A stretch of 64,000 bases of DNA from Microvirga makkahensis (GTDB lineage: Bacteria; Pseudomonadota; Alphaproteobacteria; Rhizobiales; Beijerinckiaceae): positions 372,001 to 436,000 of the forward strand of contig NZ_WURB01000001.1 of the NCBI RefSeq assembly GCF_009830105.1, in the 5' to 3' direction. Below the pieces are notes generated by a model. That model saw only the letters and a program-made list of their open reading frames with translations, ran no database searches and was not told where the DNA came from. Positions 18,295 to 27,283 of the stretch are shown here, piece by piece. Made by a program: the position numbers and the translations under genes. Each line of letters starts with the position of its first letter. Position 1 is the stretch's first letter.

Positions 18295-19863
18295 ATGAAC
18301 AGAGCAGCGCCGGAAGAACTGACGACACCAGGCAAGCCGGAACCGGCCCGGAGGCCGCGGATCGTGCGTCTCCACGAGCGCGACAACCTCGTCGTGGCCG
18401 TCGACCCCATCATGCCCGGATCTCTGGTGGATGAGGTCACGGCCCGGGATCGCGTGCCCAAGGGGCACAAGATGGCGATCACCGCCATCGCTCGAGGCGC
18501 GCCGGTTCTCAAGTTCGGTCAGATCATCGGCTTCGCCGCGAAGCCTGTCGAGCCTGGCGAGTGGCTCCACGAGCACAATGTGGAGATGCATGCCTTCGCC
18601 CGCGACTGGCACTTTGCGGAGGACGCGAAGCCCACGCCCCTGCTGCCCCCCGAAGCGCGCGCCACGTTCCAGGGCTACCGGCGCGGGAACGGCAAGGTCG
18701 GCACACGAAATTATCTGGCGATCCTCACGAGCGTGAACTGCTCGGCTTCGGTTGCCCGCTTCATCGCGCGGGAAGTCGAACGCTCCGGCATACTCGACGA
18801 TTATCCCAACATCGACGGCATCGTTCCCCTCGTGCACGGTACGGGCTGCGGCATGGACCAGAAGGGTGAAGGCGCCGAGATCCTCAGGCGCACTCAATGG
18901 GGCTACGCCTCCAATCCCAATATGGGCGGAGTGCTCATGGTAGGGCTGGGCTGCGAGGTTTTCCAGATCGGGCGCTGGAAGGAGTTCTACAACATCGTGG
19001 AGAGCGAAACATTCCGCTCACTGACGATTCAGGAGAGGGGCGGCACTCGCAGATCCGTCGAGGCCGGTGTCGCGGCAATTCGCGACATGCTTCCGCTCGC
19101 CAATCGCTTCCGGCGCGAAACGGTGCCCGCTTCGGAACTGGTCCTAGCCCTGCAATGCGGCGGCTCTGACGGATATTCGGGAATCACTGCGAACCCGGCG
19201 CTGGGAGCCGCCGTGGACATTCTCGTCCGGAATGGCGGCACCGCGATCCTGTCGGAAACGCCCGAGATCTACGGCGCAGAGCATCTGCTGACCCGTCGCG
19301 CGGCGACGCGCGAGATCGGCGAGAAACTCGTCGACCTCATCGGCTGGTGGGAAGACTACACGGCCCGCAACAAAGGCGAGATGAACAACAATCCCTCCCC
19401 CGGCAACAAGGCTGGCGGCCTTACCACGATCCTCGAGAAATCTCTGGGGGCAGCAGCTAAAGGCGGCACGACGGCTCTCAACGCGGTGTATCGTTATGCT
19501 GAGCCGGTGACGGCGAAAGGCTTCGTGTTCATGGATACGCCGGGCTACGATCCTGTCTCGGCGACAGGACAGGTCGCAGGAGGCGCGAACGTTCTGTGCT
19601 TCACCACCGGGCGCGGCTCCGCATATGGCTGCAAGCCCACTCCCTCGATCAAGCTGGCGACCAACAGTGATGTCTATCGGCGGATGATCGACGACATGGA
19701 CGTCAATTGCGGCGATATCCTCGATGGCGTCCCGATCGAAGAGAAGGGCCGGGAGATCTTCGAGAAAATTCTAAGGGTCGCCTCGGGGGAGCAGTCGAAG
19801 TCGGAGCTTCTCGGATATGGCGACGCCGAATTCCTGCCTTGGCAGATCGGCGCGGTGATGTAG
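18295..19863 (+). CDS. uxaA: altronate dehydratase
   Basis: The 522-residue protein combines an N-terminal SAF domain (about residues 20-100, VRLHERDNLVVAVDPIMPG) with the catalytic UxaA/GarD part (from about 125), including GTRNYLAILTSVNCSAS, HGTGCGMDQKGEG, LALQCGGSDGYSGITANPA and ETPEIYGAEHLLTRRA. It dehydrates altronate to 2-keto-3-deoxygluconate in galacturonate catabolism. It follows the regulator gene by 13 bases and probably shares its transcript. Confidence 0.93.
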   Translation: MNRAAPEELTTPGKPEPARRPRIVRLHERDNLVVAVDPIMPGSLVDEVTARDRVPKGHKMAITAIARGAPVLKFGQIIGFAAKPVEPGEWLHEHNVEMHAFARDWHFAEDAKPTPLLPPEARATFQGYRRGNGKVGTRNYLAILTSVNCSASVARFIAREVERSGILDDYPNIDGIVPLVHGTGCGMDQKGEGAEILRRTQWGYASNPNMGGVLMVGLGCEVFQIGRWKEFYNIVESETFRSLTIQERGGTRRSVEAGVAAIRDMLPLANRFRRETVPASELVLALQCGGSDGYSGITANPALGAAVDILVRNGGTAILSETPEIYGAEHLLTRRAATREIGEKLVDLIGWWEDYTARNKGEMNNNPSPGNKAGGLTTILEKSLGAAAKGGTTALNAVYRYAEPVTAKGFVFMDTPGYDPVSATGQVAGGANVLCFTTGRGSAYGCKPTPSIKLATNSDVYRRMIDDMDVNCGDILDGVPIEEKGREIFEKILRVASGEQSKSELLGYGDAEFLPWQIGAVM

Positions 19864-19924
19864 GAATTTGAATCAATGTCCATGGCCGATCCGGGAGGTC
19901 GGCTTGATCCCGTAAGGTGTTTTC

Positions 19925-21121
19925 ATGGAACAGACTTGGCGCTGGTTCGGCCCCGATGATGCCGTTCAGCTTCCCCATATTCGTCAGACCGGTGCCACGG
20001 GTATCGTGACGGCTCTGCATCACATTCCCTACGGCGTCGTCTGGAGTGTGGAGGAAATCGAAAAACGCAAGGCTGAAATCACTGCCGACCCGTCTCTGGG
20101 TCTGCGTTGGAGCGTGGTCGAAAGTCTGCCCATTCACGAGAAAATCAAGATTGGCGAAGGCGATCTTAGCACGCTCTTCGACAATTACCGCCAGTCGCTT
20201 CGCAACCTCGCCCGATGCGGGGTCACCACCGTGTGCTACAACTTCATGCCGGTCGTCGACTGGACACGCACGGAGCTCGCCCACCCTCTTCCCGGCGGAG
20301 GAACGGCGCTGCGCTTCAACGCGCATGAATATGCCGCGTTCGACTGTTTCATACTGCGGCGTCCAGGCGCGGAGGCGGAACAATCCCCTGAGGTCATGGC
20401 GCGCGCGAAAGAGTGGTACGACCGCTCCTCGGAAGCCGACCGCGGCAAGCTTCTCGCCACCATCATGGCCGGCCTTCCCGGCGCCTACGACCGCTACGAC
20501 ATCCCTGGCCTGCGTGCGATGCTCGACCGTTACGAATGCATCGACGCCACTGCCCTGCGCGAGAACCTGGCGCGCTTTCTGCGCGAGGTCATACCCGTTG
20601 CCGAGGAACTCGGGATCCGGATGTGCATCCATCCGGACGATCCGCCACGTCCCCTGATGGGCCTGCCGCGTATCGTCTCGAACGAGGAGGATTTTGCCTT
20701 CATCCTCGGCTCTGTCGACTCGCCCGCGAACGGCATCACGCTCTGCAGCGGCTCCCTCGGAGCCGGTCCGTTCAACGATGTGCCCGCTATCGCACGGCGC
20801 TTTGCGAGCCGCATCTGGTTTGCCCACCTGCGCAATGTCGCCAAGGAGCCGGACGGCTCCTTCATGGAGGCGGATCATCTCGGAGGCGACACCGATATGG
20901 TGGCCGTCGTCACGGCGCTTCTCGAAGAGCAAAAGCGCCGCAAGGAGACCGGCGAGGAGCGCTGGCGCATTCCCATGCGCCCGGACCACGGCCACGAACT
21001 TCTCGATGATGTGGGCAAGCCGACACACCCAGGCTACCCCGCCATAGGCCGGCTGAAAGGGCTCGCCGAACTGCGTGGCGTGATGACAGCCATCTCGACG
21101 CTTCGAGGCTTGCCACTCTAG
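19925..21121 (+). CDS. uxuA: mannonate dehydratase
   Basis: The 398-residue protein matches UxuA throughout: MEQTWRWFGPDDAVQLPHIRQTGATGIVTALHHIPYG at the start, CYNFMPVVDWTRTEL, MCIHPDDPPRPLMGLPRIVS with metal ligands, and PMRPDHGHELLDD near the end. It converts mannonate to 2-keto-3-deoxygluconate, completing the glucuronate branch begun by uxaC and uxuB. It follows uxaA by 61 bases. No kdgK or kdgA gene is in the window, so the final steps must be encoded elsewhere. Confidence 0.95.
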   Translation: MEQTWRWFGPDDAVQLPHIRQTGATGIVTALHHIPYGVVWSVEEIEKRKAEITADPSLGLRWSVVESLPIHEKIKIGEGDLSTLFDNYRQSLRNLARCGVTTVCYNFMPVVDWTRTELAHPLPGGGTALRFNAHEYAAFDCFILRRPGAEAEQSPEVMARAKEWYDRSSEADRGKLLATIMAGLPGAYDRYDIPGLRAMLDRYECIDATALRENLARFLREVIPVAEELGIRMCIHPDDPPRPLMGLPRIVSNEEDFAFILGSVDSPANGITLCSGSLGAGPFNDVPAIARRFASRIWFAHLRNVAKEPDGSFMEADHLGGDTDMVAVVTALLEEQKRRKETGEERWRIPMRPDHGHELLDDVGKPTHPGYPAIGRLKGLAELRGVMTAISTLRGLPL

Positions 21122-21200
21122 AGCCCTCCAGGAGCACCGCGCGTCGAGAGGCCCTCACCCCGCCTGCACTTCTCGGAAATCCGCAGATTCGGTCCGATTT

Positions 21201-21216
21201 GTTCTTTTAAAAGAAC
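21201..21216. promoter_or_regulatory. 16-bp perfect palindrome before the binding-protein gene
   Basis: GTTCTTTTAAAAGAAC is a perfect palindrome, strikingly AT-rich in this GC-rich neighbourhood. It is followed 7 bases later by TTGACA (21224-21229), a consensus -35 hexamer, although no good -10 is seen at the expected distance. It ends 72 bases upstream of the ATG at 21289 and looks like an operator. Confidence 0.5.
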
Positions 21217-21288
21217 TTTTCCGTTGACAAGAACGAGGCTTGGCGCTTTGTCTCCCCCCGTAGGAACTCGTCCAAGGGAGAGAGGACA

Positions 21289-22518
21289 ATGTCTCGCAAG
21301 CACCGGGCCATAGTGATGGCGGCGATCGGCACTATCGTCGTGGGGGTCTCGCCCGCCTCGGCCCAAACGGCGGAACCGATCTCCGACGGATTAGTTAAGA
21401 TCGGCGTGCTGAACGACCAATCCGGCATCTATGCGGACATGGCTGGTCCCGGCTCGACTATCGCCGCCCAGATGGCCGTCGAGGATTTCGGCGGCAAGGT
21501 GCTCGGTAAGCCCGTCGAGATCGTCTCGGGCGACCATCAGAACAAACCCGATGTCGGTTCCGCCGTGGTCAATCGCTGGATCGACGTGGAGCAGGTGGAC
21601 ACCATCGTCGATCTTCCCACCTCCTCCGTCATGCTGGCAGTCCAGGAGATCGGCCGGCAGAAGAACCGTCTGATCATAGCCTCGACAGGCGGATCCTCGG
21701 ACTTCACGGGCAAGTTCTGCTCACCTGTCGGCATTCACTGGACCTATGACACCTACGGCCTCGCCGTCGGCACGGGACAGCCCCTCGCAAGTCGCGGTCC
21801 CTGGTTCTTCCTGACGGCGGACTATGCCTTCGGGCATGCGCTGGAGCGCGACACCGCCCATGCCGTGACCAAGGCTGGCGGCAAGGTTGCCGGCGGTGTG
21901 AGACACCCCCAAGGCAACCACGACTTCTCCTCCTTCCTTCTCCAGGCCCAGAGCTCGGGAGCCAAGATCATCGGCATCGCCAATTCCGGCGCCGATACGG
22001 TGAACGCGATCAAGCAGGCGCATGAGTTCGGGATCACGGCTTCCGGCCTGCAGCTTGCCGGTCTCTACATGCATATCACTGATGTCCACGCCATCGGCCT
22101 GAAACAGGCGCAGGGCCTCCTGATGACCCAGGCCTTCTACTGGGACCTCAACGACGAGACGCGTGCCTGGTCGAAGCGTTTCTACGAGCGCCACAAGGCC
22201 ATGCCGACGATGGGCCAGGCAGGTGTCTACTCGTCGATCATCCACTACCTCAAGGCCATCGAGGCCGCAGGCACGGACGAGGCGCAGGCCGTCGCGAGAA
22301 AGATGAAGGAACTTCCGGTGAACGACTTCTTCGCCAAGAGCGGCAAGGTTCGTGAGGACGGGCGCATGGTCCACGACCTCTATGTTCTCGAGGTGAAGAA
22401 GCCGGAGGAATCCCGCGAGCCCTGGGATTACCTGAAGCTGATCCGCACCATCCCGGGCGATGAGGCCTTCCGCCCGCTTTCTGAGAGCGAATGCCCGCTC
22501 GTCAGTGTGGGCCAGTAA
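21289..22518 (+). CDS. branched-chain amino acid type ABC substrate-binding protein (orphan)
   Basis: The 409-residue protein has a signal peptide (VMAAIGTIVVGVSPASAQ) and the periplasmic binding fold of family 4 (Peripla_BP_6): IGVLNDQSGIYADMAGPGS, QMAVEDFGG, WFFLTADYAFGHALERDT. Such proteins bind amino acids, amides or aromatic acids. No LivHMGF genes lie nearby, so it must use a distant transporter or be a relic of a larger cluster. The acyl-CoA synthetase downstream hints at an organic acid ligand, but this is weak. A palindrome upstream suggests dedicated regulation. Confidence 0.88.
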   Translation: MSRKHRAIVMAAIGTIVVGVSPASAQTAEPISDGLVKIGVLNDQSGIYADMAGPGSTIAAQMAVEDFGGKVLGKPVEIVSGDHQNKPDVGSAVVNRWIDVEQVDTIVDLPTSSVMLAVQEIGRQKNRLIIASTGGSSDFTGKFCSPVGIHWTYDTYGLAVGTGQPLASRGPWFFLTADYAFGHALERDTAHAVTKAGGKVAGGVRHPQGNHDFSSFLLQAQSSGAKIIGIANSGADTVNAIKQAHEFGITASGLQLAGLYMHITDVHAIGLKQAQGLLMTQAFYWDLNDETRAWSKRFYERHKAMPTMGQAGVYSSIIHYLKAIEAAGTDEAQAVARKMKELPVNDFFAKSGKVREDGRMVHDLYVLEVKKPEESREPWDYLKLIRTIPGDEAFRPLSESECPLVSVGQ

Positions 22519-22527
22519 CACCATGAA

Positions 22528-22556
22528 GGCAGGGCCACCCGCGAGGCGGCCCTGCC
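22528..22556 (+). terminator. hairpin after the binding-protein gene, possible terminator
   Basis: Nine-base perfect arms (GGCAGGGCC and GGCCCTGCC) surround an 11-base loop, starting 9 bases after the stop codon. There is no T-run after it, so it may act as a Rho-independent-like or mRNA-stabilising hairpin rather than a classical terminator. Confidence 0.5.
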
Positions 22557-22720
22557 GGTACACCCGCACGCCTTATTGCTAAGGCGCGCCCGCCGCAAAC
22601 ACCCGAGACGAGTGGCTACGCTTTTGATAAGATCGGGTTACACAGGAACGTCGTGCCGAGCCTAGCCTGTCAAGTCCTGGAGCCCTCGGCATCTCATCGG
22701 CAGACATTGGGGAAGCGCTC

Positions 22721-24361
22721 GTGACTTCGACTGTTTACGATACAAATCTCGATAAGAACCCGGCGAATTACCAGCCGCTGACGCCCCTCTTGTTCCTGGA
22801 ACGGGCCGCAAGCGTCCACCCCGAGCACATTGCCATCATCCACGGCTCCCTGCGGCGCAGCTACCGCGAGTTCTACGCCCGCTCCCGGCGCCTCGCATCG
22901 GCTCTGACCCGGCGCGGGATCGGGCGCGGCGATACGGTGTCCGTGGTGCTTCCCAACACTCCCGCCATGCTCGAATGTCACTACGGCGTGCCCATGGCGG
23001 GCGCAGTGCTCAACACGCTCAATACCCGCCTCGACGCTAAGATCATTGCCTTCTCCCTCACGCACAGCGAAGCGAAGGTGCTCATCACGGATCGGGAATT
23101 CTCGGGTGTGGTGAAGGCCGCCCTCGAGCTCACCTCCGTCAAGCCCCTGGTCATCGACTACGACGATCCCGAGTTTATCGGCTCAGGCGAGCGCCTGGGC
23201 GCCCTCGAGTACGAAGATTTTCTGGCGGAGGGCGATCCCGACTTCGCCTGGAGCCTGCCCGGCGACGAGTGGGACGCCATCACCCTGAACTACACATCCG
23301 GTACGACGGGCGATCCGAAGGGCGTCGTCTATCATCACCGCGGCGCGTATCTGCTCGCGATTGGCAACATCGTCACCAGCGCCATGGGCCAGCACCCCGT
23401 CTACCTGTGGACGCTGCCCATGTTCCACTGCAACGGCTGGTGTTTCCCCTGGTCGCTGTCGATCGTCGCCGGCACGCATGTCTGCCTGCGCGCAGTGCGC
23501 TCGAAACCCATGTACGACGCTCTCGCCGATTGCGGGGTCACCCATCTCTGCGGCGCGCCGATCGTCATGTCGACGCTCCTCAACGCCCCCGCTGCGGAAA
23601 AGCGCACGTTCCCCCAGACGGTGCGCTTCATGACGGCAGCGGCTCCGCCGCCGGAAGCCGTGCTGGCCGCCATGAAGGATGCAGGTTTCGACGTCACGCA
23701 TCTCTACGGCCTCACAGAGGTCTATGGTCCCGCCGTGGTCAACGAATGGCACGAGGATTGGGACGGGCTGCCGTCAGCCGAATATGCGGCGAAGAAGGCG
23801 CGCCAGGGCGTGCGCTATCCGGTGCTCGAGGCGCTCGACGTGCTCGACCCGCAATCGATGCAGCCCGTGCCAGCGGACGGAAAGACCCTCGGCGAGGTGA
23901 TGTTCCGCGGCAATGTCGTTATGAAGGGCTATCTGAAGAACCCCGGCGCGACCGAGAGGGCCTTCGCGGGGGGCTGGCTTCATTCCGGCGATCTTGGGGT
24001 GAAATATGCAGACGGCTATGTGCAGCTGAAGGACCGCTCGAAGGACATCATCATTTCGGGCGGCGAGAATATCTCTTCCATCGAGGTGGAGGATGCGCTC
24101 TACAAGCATCCTGCGGTCCAGGCGGTCGCAGTCGTCGCGATGCCGGACGAGAAATGGGGCGAGACGCCCTGCGCCTTTGTGGAGTTGAGGGCGGATCAAT
24201 CTGCAACGGCCGAAGACCTCATCGCCTGGTGCAGACAGCATCTCGCCTCGTTCAAGTGCCCGCGTACGGTCATCTTTACCGAGTTGCCGAAAACCTCCAC
24301 CGGCAAGATCCAGAAGTTCCAGCTCCGCGACATGGCTCGCGCCCACGCCCGTAGCGCCTGA
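22721..24361 (+). CDS. AMP-dependent acyl-CoA synthetase
   Basis: The 546-residue protein is an ANL superfamily adenylating enzyme: P-loop TLNYTSGTTGDPKGVVYHHR, HLYGLTEVYGPAVVNEW (A5), LHSGDLGVKYADGYVQLKDR (A7) and a C-terminal KTSTGKIQKFQLRD with the catalytic lysine (A10). It resembles the medium/short-chain acyl-CoA ligase group often annotated as acyl-CoA synthetase or dicarboxylate-CoA ligase. It starts with GTG after GGGGAAG. The convergent crotonase-family gene ends 22 bases away, and the two could act on the same acyl-CoA. Confidence 0.9.
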   Translation: MTSTVYDTNLDKNPANYQPLTPLLFLERAASVHPEHIAIIHGSLRRSYREFYARSRRLASALTRRGIGRGDTVSVVLPNTPAMLECHYGVPMAGAVLNTLNTRLDAKIIAFSLTHSEAKVLITDREFSGVVKAALELTSVKPLVIDYDDPEFIGSGERLGALEYEDFLAEGDPDFAWSLPGDEWDAITLNYTSGTTGDPKGVVYHHRGAYLLAIGNIVTSAMGQHPVYLWTLPMFHCNGWCFPWSLSIVAGTHVCLRAVRSKPMYDALADCGVTHLCGAPIVMSTLLNAPAAEKRTFPQTVRFMTAAAPPPEAVLAAMKDAGFDVTHLYGLTEVYGPAVVNEWHEDWDGLPSAEYAAKKARQGVRYPVLEALDVLDPQSMQPVPADGKTLGEVMFRGNVVMKGYLKNPGATERAFAGGWLHSGDLGVKYADGYVQLKDRSKDIIISGGENISSIEVEDALYKHPAVQAVAVVAMPDEKWGETPCAFVELRADQSATAEDLIAWCRQHLASFKCPRTVIFTELPKTSTGKIQKFQLRDMARAHARSA

Positions 24362-24382
24362 GGCATGGGACAAGGGATGCGG

Positions 24383-25180
24383 CTAGCGTCCCTTCCATAC
24401 AGGCTTGCGCTTGCCGATGAAGGCATCGATGCCTTCCGCCGCGTCCTCGGCCATCATGTTGCAGGCCATCACCTGGCCCGCATAGGCATAGGCTTCTTCG
24501 AGACTCATGCTGCGCTGGCGGCTGAACATGGCCTTGCCGGTGCGGATCGCGACGGGACTCTTGGAGCAGATGTCAGAGGTGAGTGAGGCAACGGCCGCAC
24601 CGAGCTCCGCATCCGCCGCGACGCGGTTGATCAGGCCGTAGGAGAGCGCCTCTGCGGCCGAGATGAAACGTCCCGTCACCAGCATCTCGAAAGCCTGTTT
24701 GGGAGCGACGTTGCGGGAGAGCGCGACTGCCGGCGTGGAGCAGAAGAGGCCCACGTTGATGCCTGAGACGGCAAATGTCGCGCTCTCGGCAGCTACCGCC
24801 AGATCGCAGGACGCGACGAGCTGGCACCCTGCCGCCGTTGCCATGCCCTGCACGCGGGCGATTACTGGAATCGGCAGGTTCACGATGCTCTGCATGACGC
24901 GTCCGCAGCGCCGGAACAGATCTTCGTAGTATTCCTGACGCGGGTTGGAGCGCATCTGCTTGAGATCGTGGCCCGCGCAGAATGCCTTGCCCGCGGCGGC
25001 GATCACGACGCAGCGGACGCTCTCGTCGACGGCCAGTTCGTCCAGGTTCTGCTGCAGCGCCTCCAGCATCTCTTCAGAGAGTGCATTGTACTGGCGGGGG
25101 CGGTTCAGCGTCAGGGTCACAACTCCCTCCCGCTCTTCGCGGATCAGGATGGGCTCATCGGAAGCAATCTGCGCGCTCAT
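24383..25180 (-). CDS. enoyl-CoA hydratase/isomerase family protein, ECHDC3-like
   Basis: The 265-residue protein has the crotonase fold with the oxyanion-hole blocks FCAGHDLKQM and GMATAAGCQLVASCDLAVAAE, then INVGLFCSTPAVALSR and a C-terminal KRKPVWKGR. The glutamates used by classical enoyl-CoA hydratases are replaced (Q in GCQL, G in INVG), exactly the pattern of the mitochondrial ECHDC3 group. It is therefore a crotonase-fold protein whose reaction is unlikely to be standard enoyl-CoA hydration. Confidence 0.85.
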   Translation of the reverse strand: MSAQIASDEPILIREEREGVVTLTLNRPRQYNALSEEMLEALQQNLDELAVDESVRCVVIAAAGKAFCAGHDLKQMRSNPRQEYYEDLFRRCGRVMQSIVNLPIPVIARVQGMATAAGCQLVASCDLAVAAESATFAVSGINVGLFCSTPAVALSRNVAPKQAFEMLVTGRFISAAEALSYGLINRVAADAELGAAVASLTSDICSKSPVAIRTGKAMFSRQRSMSLEEAYAYAGQVMACNMMAEDAAEGIDAFIGKRKPVWKGR

Positions 25181-25303
25181 GGATCCTCTCTCCTACCCCA
25201 CATTTAAGCACGTTGTCGGTTGGAGCCAAGCTGAATAAGCTGATGCTCAAAGAATGGTGCGGCCGTCTTCATGCCGCAGCACCACGCCAGGAAGGAAGCC
25301 CCA

Positions 25304-25897
25304 ATGAGCCAGACGCCAATCAGCCGCTTTCCCACACCGGAGATCGCCGACCTGCCGGACGACATCCGGACGCGCATTCTCGCGGTCCAGGAGAAATCGG
25401 GCTTCGTGCCGAACGTTTTCCTCGTCCTTGCCCGCCGCCCGGACGAGTTCCGCGCGTTCTTCGCCTATCACGACGCGCTGATGGACAAGCCGGGAAACCT
25501 CACCAAGGCGGAGCGTGAGATGATCGTTGTCGCGACGAGCAATGCGAACCAGTGTCAGTATTGCGTAGTCGCGCATGGAGCGATCCTTCGAATCAGGGCA
25601 AAGAACCCGCTGATCGCTGATCAGGTGGCCATCAATTACCGCAAGGCAGACATCACGGACCGGCAGAAGGCGATGCTCGACTTCGCCATGAAGGTCGCCT
25701 TCGAAGCCTATGCCGTAGACGATGCGGACCTGGACCGCCTGAGCGCCCACGACTTCAGCGAGGAGGACGCCTGGGACATCGCAGCGATCTCGTCCTTCTT
25801 CGGCATGTCGAACCGCATGGCCAACGTCACGAGCATGCGGCCCAACGACGAGTTCTACACGATGGGCAGGACAGAGGCCGTGCCTGCAAGGCGGTGA
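25304..25897 (+). CDS. peroxidase-related CMD-family protein (AhpD-like)
   Basis: The 197-residue protein contains a carboxymuconolactone decarboxylase/AhpD-like domain with the redox motif CQYCVVAHG (C84, C87, H91). Members of this peroxidase-related subgroup (TIGR01926-like) are predicted to reduce hydroperoxides with a thiol partner. I chose the ATG at 25304 because AGGAAGG precedes it; an in-frame ATG at 25271 lacks a ribosome binding site. Divergent from the crotonase-family gene. Confidence 0.87.
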   Translation: MSQTPISRFPTPEIADLPDDIRTRILAVQEKSGFVPNVFLVLARRPDEFRAFFAYHDALMDKPGNLTKAEREMIVVATSNANQCQYCVVAHGAILRIRAKNPLIADQVAINYRKADITDRQKAMLDFAMKVAFEAYAVDDADLDRLSAHDFSEEDAWDIAAISSFFGMSNRMANVTSMRPNDEFYTMGRTEAVPARR

Positions 25898-25937
25898 GAT
25901 CGTCGGCAGGTTCGTCCATCTTCGGTCCGAGTGTTCA

Positions 25938-26471
25938 TCAGACGGCCGCGAGACTTTCGTCGGCCGACCCGAGAAACCCGTAGTGGATGCGTTTCGACCG
26001 GACCGCGGCAAGGGCCAGTCCACCCACGAACGCCCACAGGAGGGGTCGCGGGCAGCACAGATAGTAGGCCGCCTCGTCCAGCGGCGTGTTGGCTCGCAGC
26101 CACTCCACCGAGATCAGCCCCTCGTGGTCGTAGTCCTCGCCGAGCCGATCCTCGGTCGCGACCCGACGGAAGGTCGCAGCCCGGAGGTCGGGATGGGCTT
26201 CGGCCAGGGACCGGACGTGGTCCCTCATGGCGCGGGTCGAGTCGTTCGGCGTGCGATGAACGCGATGGGGGACCTTGTCGAGGCACCTGGGCTGCGAGCC
26301 GGTCTCGCCGTGAAGGGATAGGTTGAAGAGATTGCGGCCTCCCCGTTCCGGAACATGCGCTCGTACATGGGCCGGGGACATGGGCCAGGAAGTCGCCAGC
26401 CCGTGTTCCTGGAGCGCAGGAACGGTCGCCTTCACGAGATGAATGGTCGGGTCGCTCCATGCCCCCGTCAT
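25938..26471 (-). pseudogene. hmp: flavohemoglobin remnant with large internal deletion
   Basis: The frame joins two ends of a flavohemoglobin (nitric oxide dioxygenase). The first part keeps globin-domain blocks (TIHLVKATVPALQEHGLA, RNLFNLSLHGETGSQPR), with a scrambled stretch between them. It then jumps straight to the C-terminus of the NAD-binding domain (AMRDHVRSLAEAHPDL, VEWLRANTPLDEAAYYLCC, PLLWAFVGGLALAAVRSKRIHY). Most of the globin domain including the heme-proximal region, the whole FAD domain and half of the NAD domain are missing. At 177 residues against the usual about 400 it cannot function as Hmp. Confidence 0.75.
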
Positions 26472-26802
26472 GACATCACCCTGGGCTGCATGAGACGAGC
26501 CCCCGACCGGTCCGGCCGGAAGGCGCAGCCTCTGCCTCAGCAGTGTCGGAGCCGCACCGAAGCAGGAACAACGCGGCTGATGAAGACTGGTTCGGCAGTT
26601 GCCCGGATCGGCAATCCTTCATCCGGGAATCTGCATTGTCACGTCATGCGCATAGTGTGTGGCGAGCTCCACCCTGACAAGAAACTGGATCTGGTGACAG
26701 GTGGCACGATCATGACGGAGACCGGCATCGTGCCCCGCCATTGGATTTTCCGGGCTTTCATCCTACCTTTTGGAAGAGCTTGGCACATAACTGGAGGTGT
26801 TC

Positions 26803-26970
26803 ATGAACTTGACCGGTTCCCCATGGACCTATGAAGCCGTCCAAACACTGATCGCCTTGGTCAAGGAGGGTGTTCCCGCCTCGGTGATCAGCCTCAAGCT
26901 GAAGCGTCCGATCAGCGAGGTTCGGTCTAAGATCGAGGATCTGGGGCTTTCTACCCCTACGGAGGCCTGA
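26803..26970 (+). CDS. small conserved-looking protein (55 aa), possible DNA-binding
   Basis: A 55-codon frame from ATG 26803 follows GGAGG at a spacing of about 5 bases. The protein reads as an SANT/GcrA-like helical unit: PWTYEAVQTLIALVKEGVPA, then SVISLKLKRPISEVRSKIED and a LGLS end, the pattern of small helix-turn-helix-like proteins where a W...L..L...G....IA..L.R....VR.....LG spacing recurs. It is one of few intact genes in this decayed segment, which suggests it is kept by selection. Confidence 0.7.
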   Translation: MNLTGSPWTYEAVQTLIALVKEGVPASVISLKLKRPISEVRSKIEDLGLSTPTEA

Positions 26971-27283
26971 TCGGGCCCGGGGTGGCGCGGACCGGAACAT
27001 ACAGCCTCGCCTTCTCGGCAGGCCTCAGGTGCTGGACTGCGCCCCCTGGGCGGATCGCCCGATTGCACCCCTCCGACATCGGCCCGCACGAGGCGGAGCA
27101 CGTCCGCTCCCAGAGCCCGAGCAGGCGCCGGATCTGGCGGTTCCTGCCTTCGTTGAGAGTGATCTCAAGCCATGCGCTGCAGATGCCGGCACGCAGCTGA
27201 CTTGCCGATTTCGCGACGACGCGCTCGCCGAAGCCCGCGGATCCCGGGCCGCAGCGCTTCCGCCACCTTCCCGCTGATCGCAA
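26957..27283 (-). pseudogene. RsuA/RluB-family pseudouridine synthase remnant
   Basis: The family signature WLEITLNEGRNRQIRRLL is intact, but the codons after it shift frame: the expected VLRLVRADVGG continuation is found in another frame of the same strand (near 27090), and GGAVQHLRPAEKARLYV returns in the first frame. The N-terminal S4 domain and the catalytic GRLD motif are absent. This is the decayed C-terminal half of a 23S or 16S rRNA pseudouridine synthase. Confidence 0.65.
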
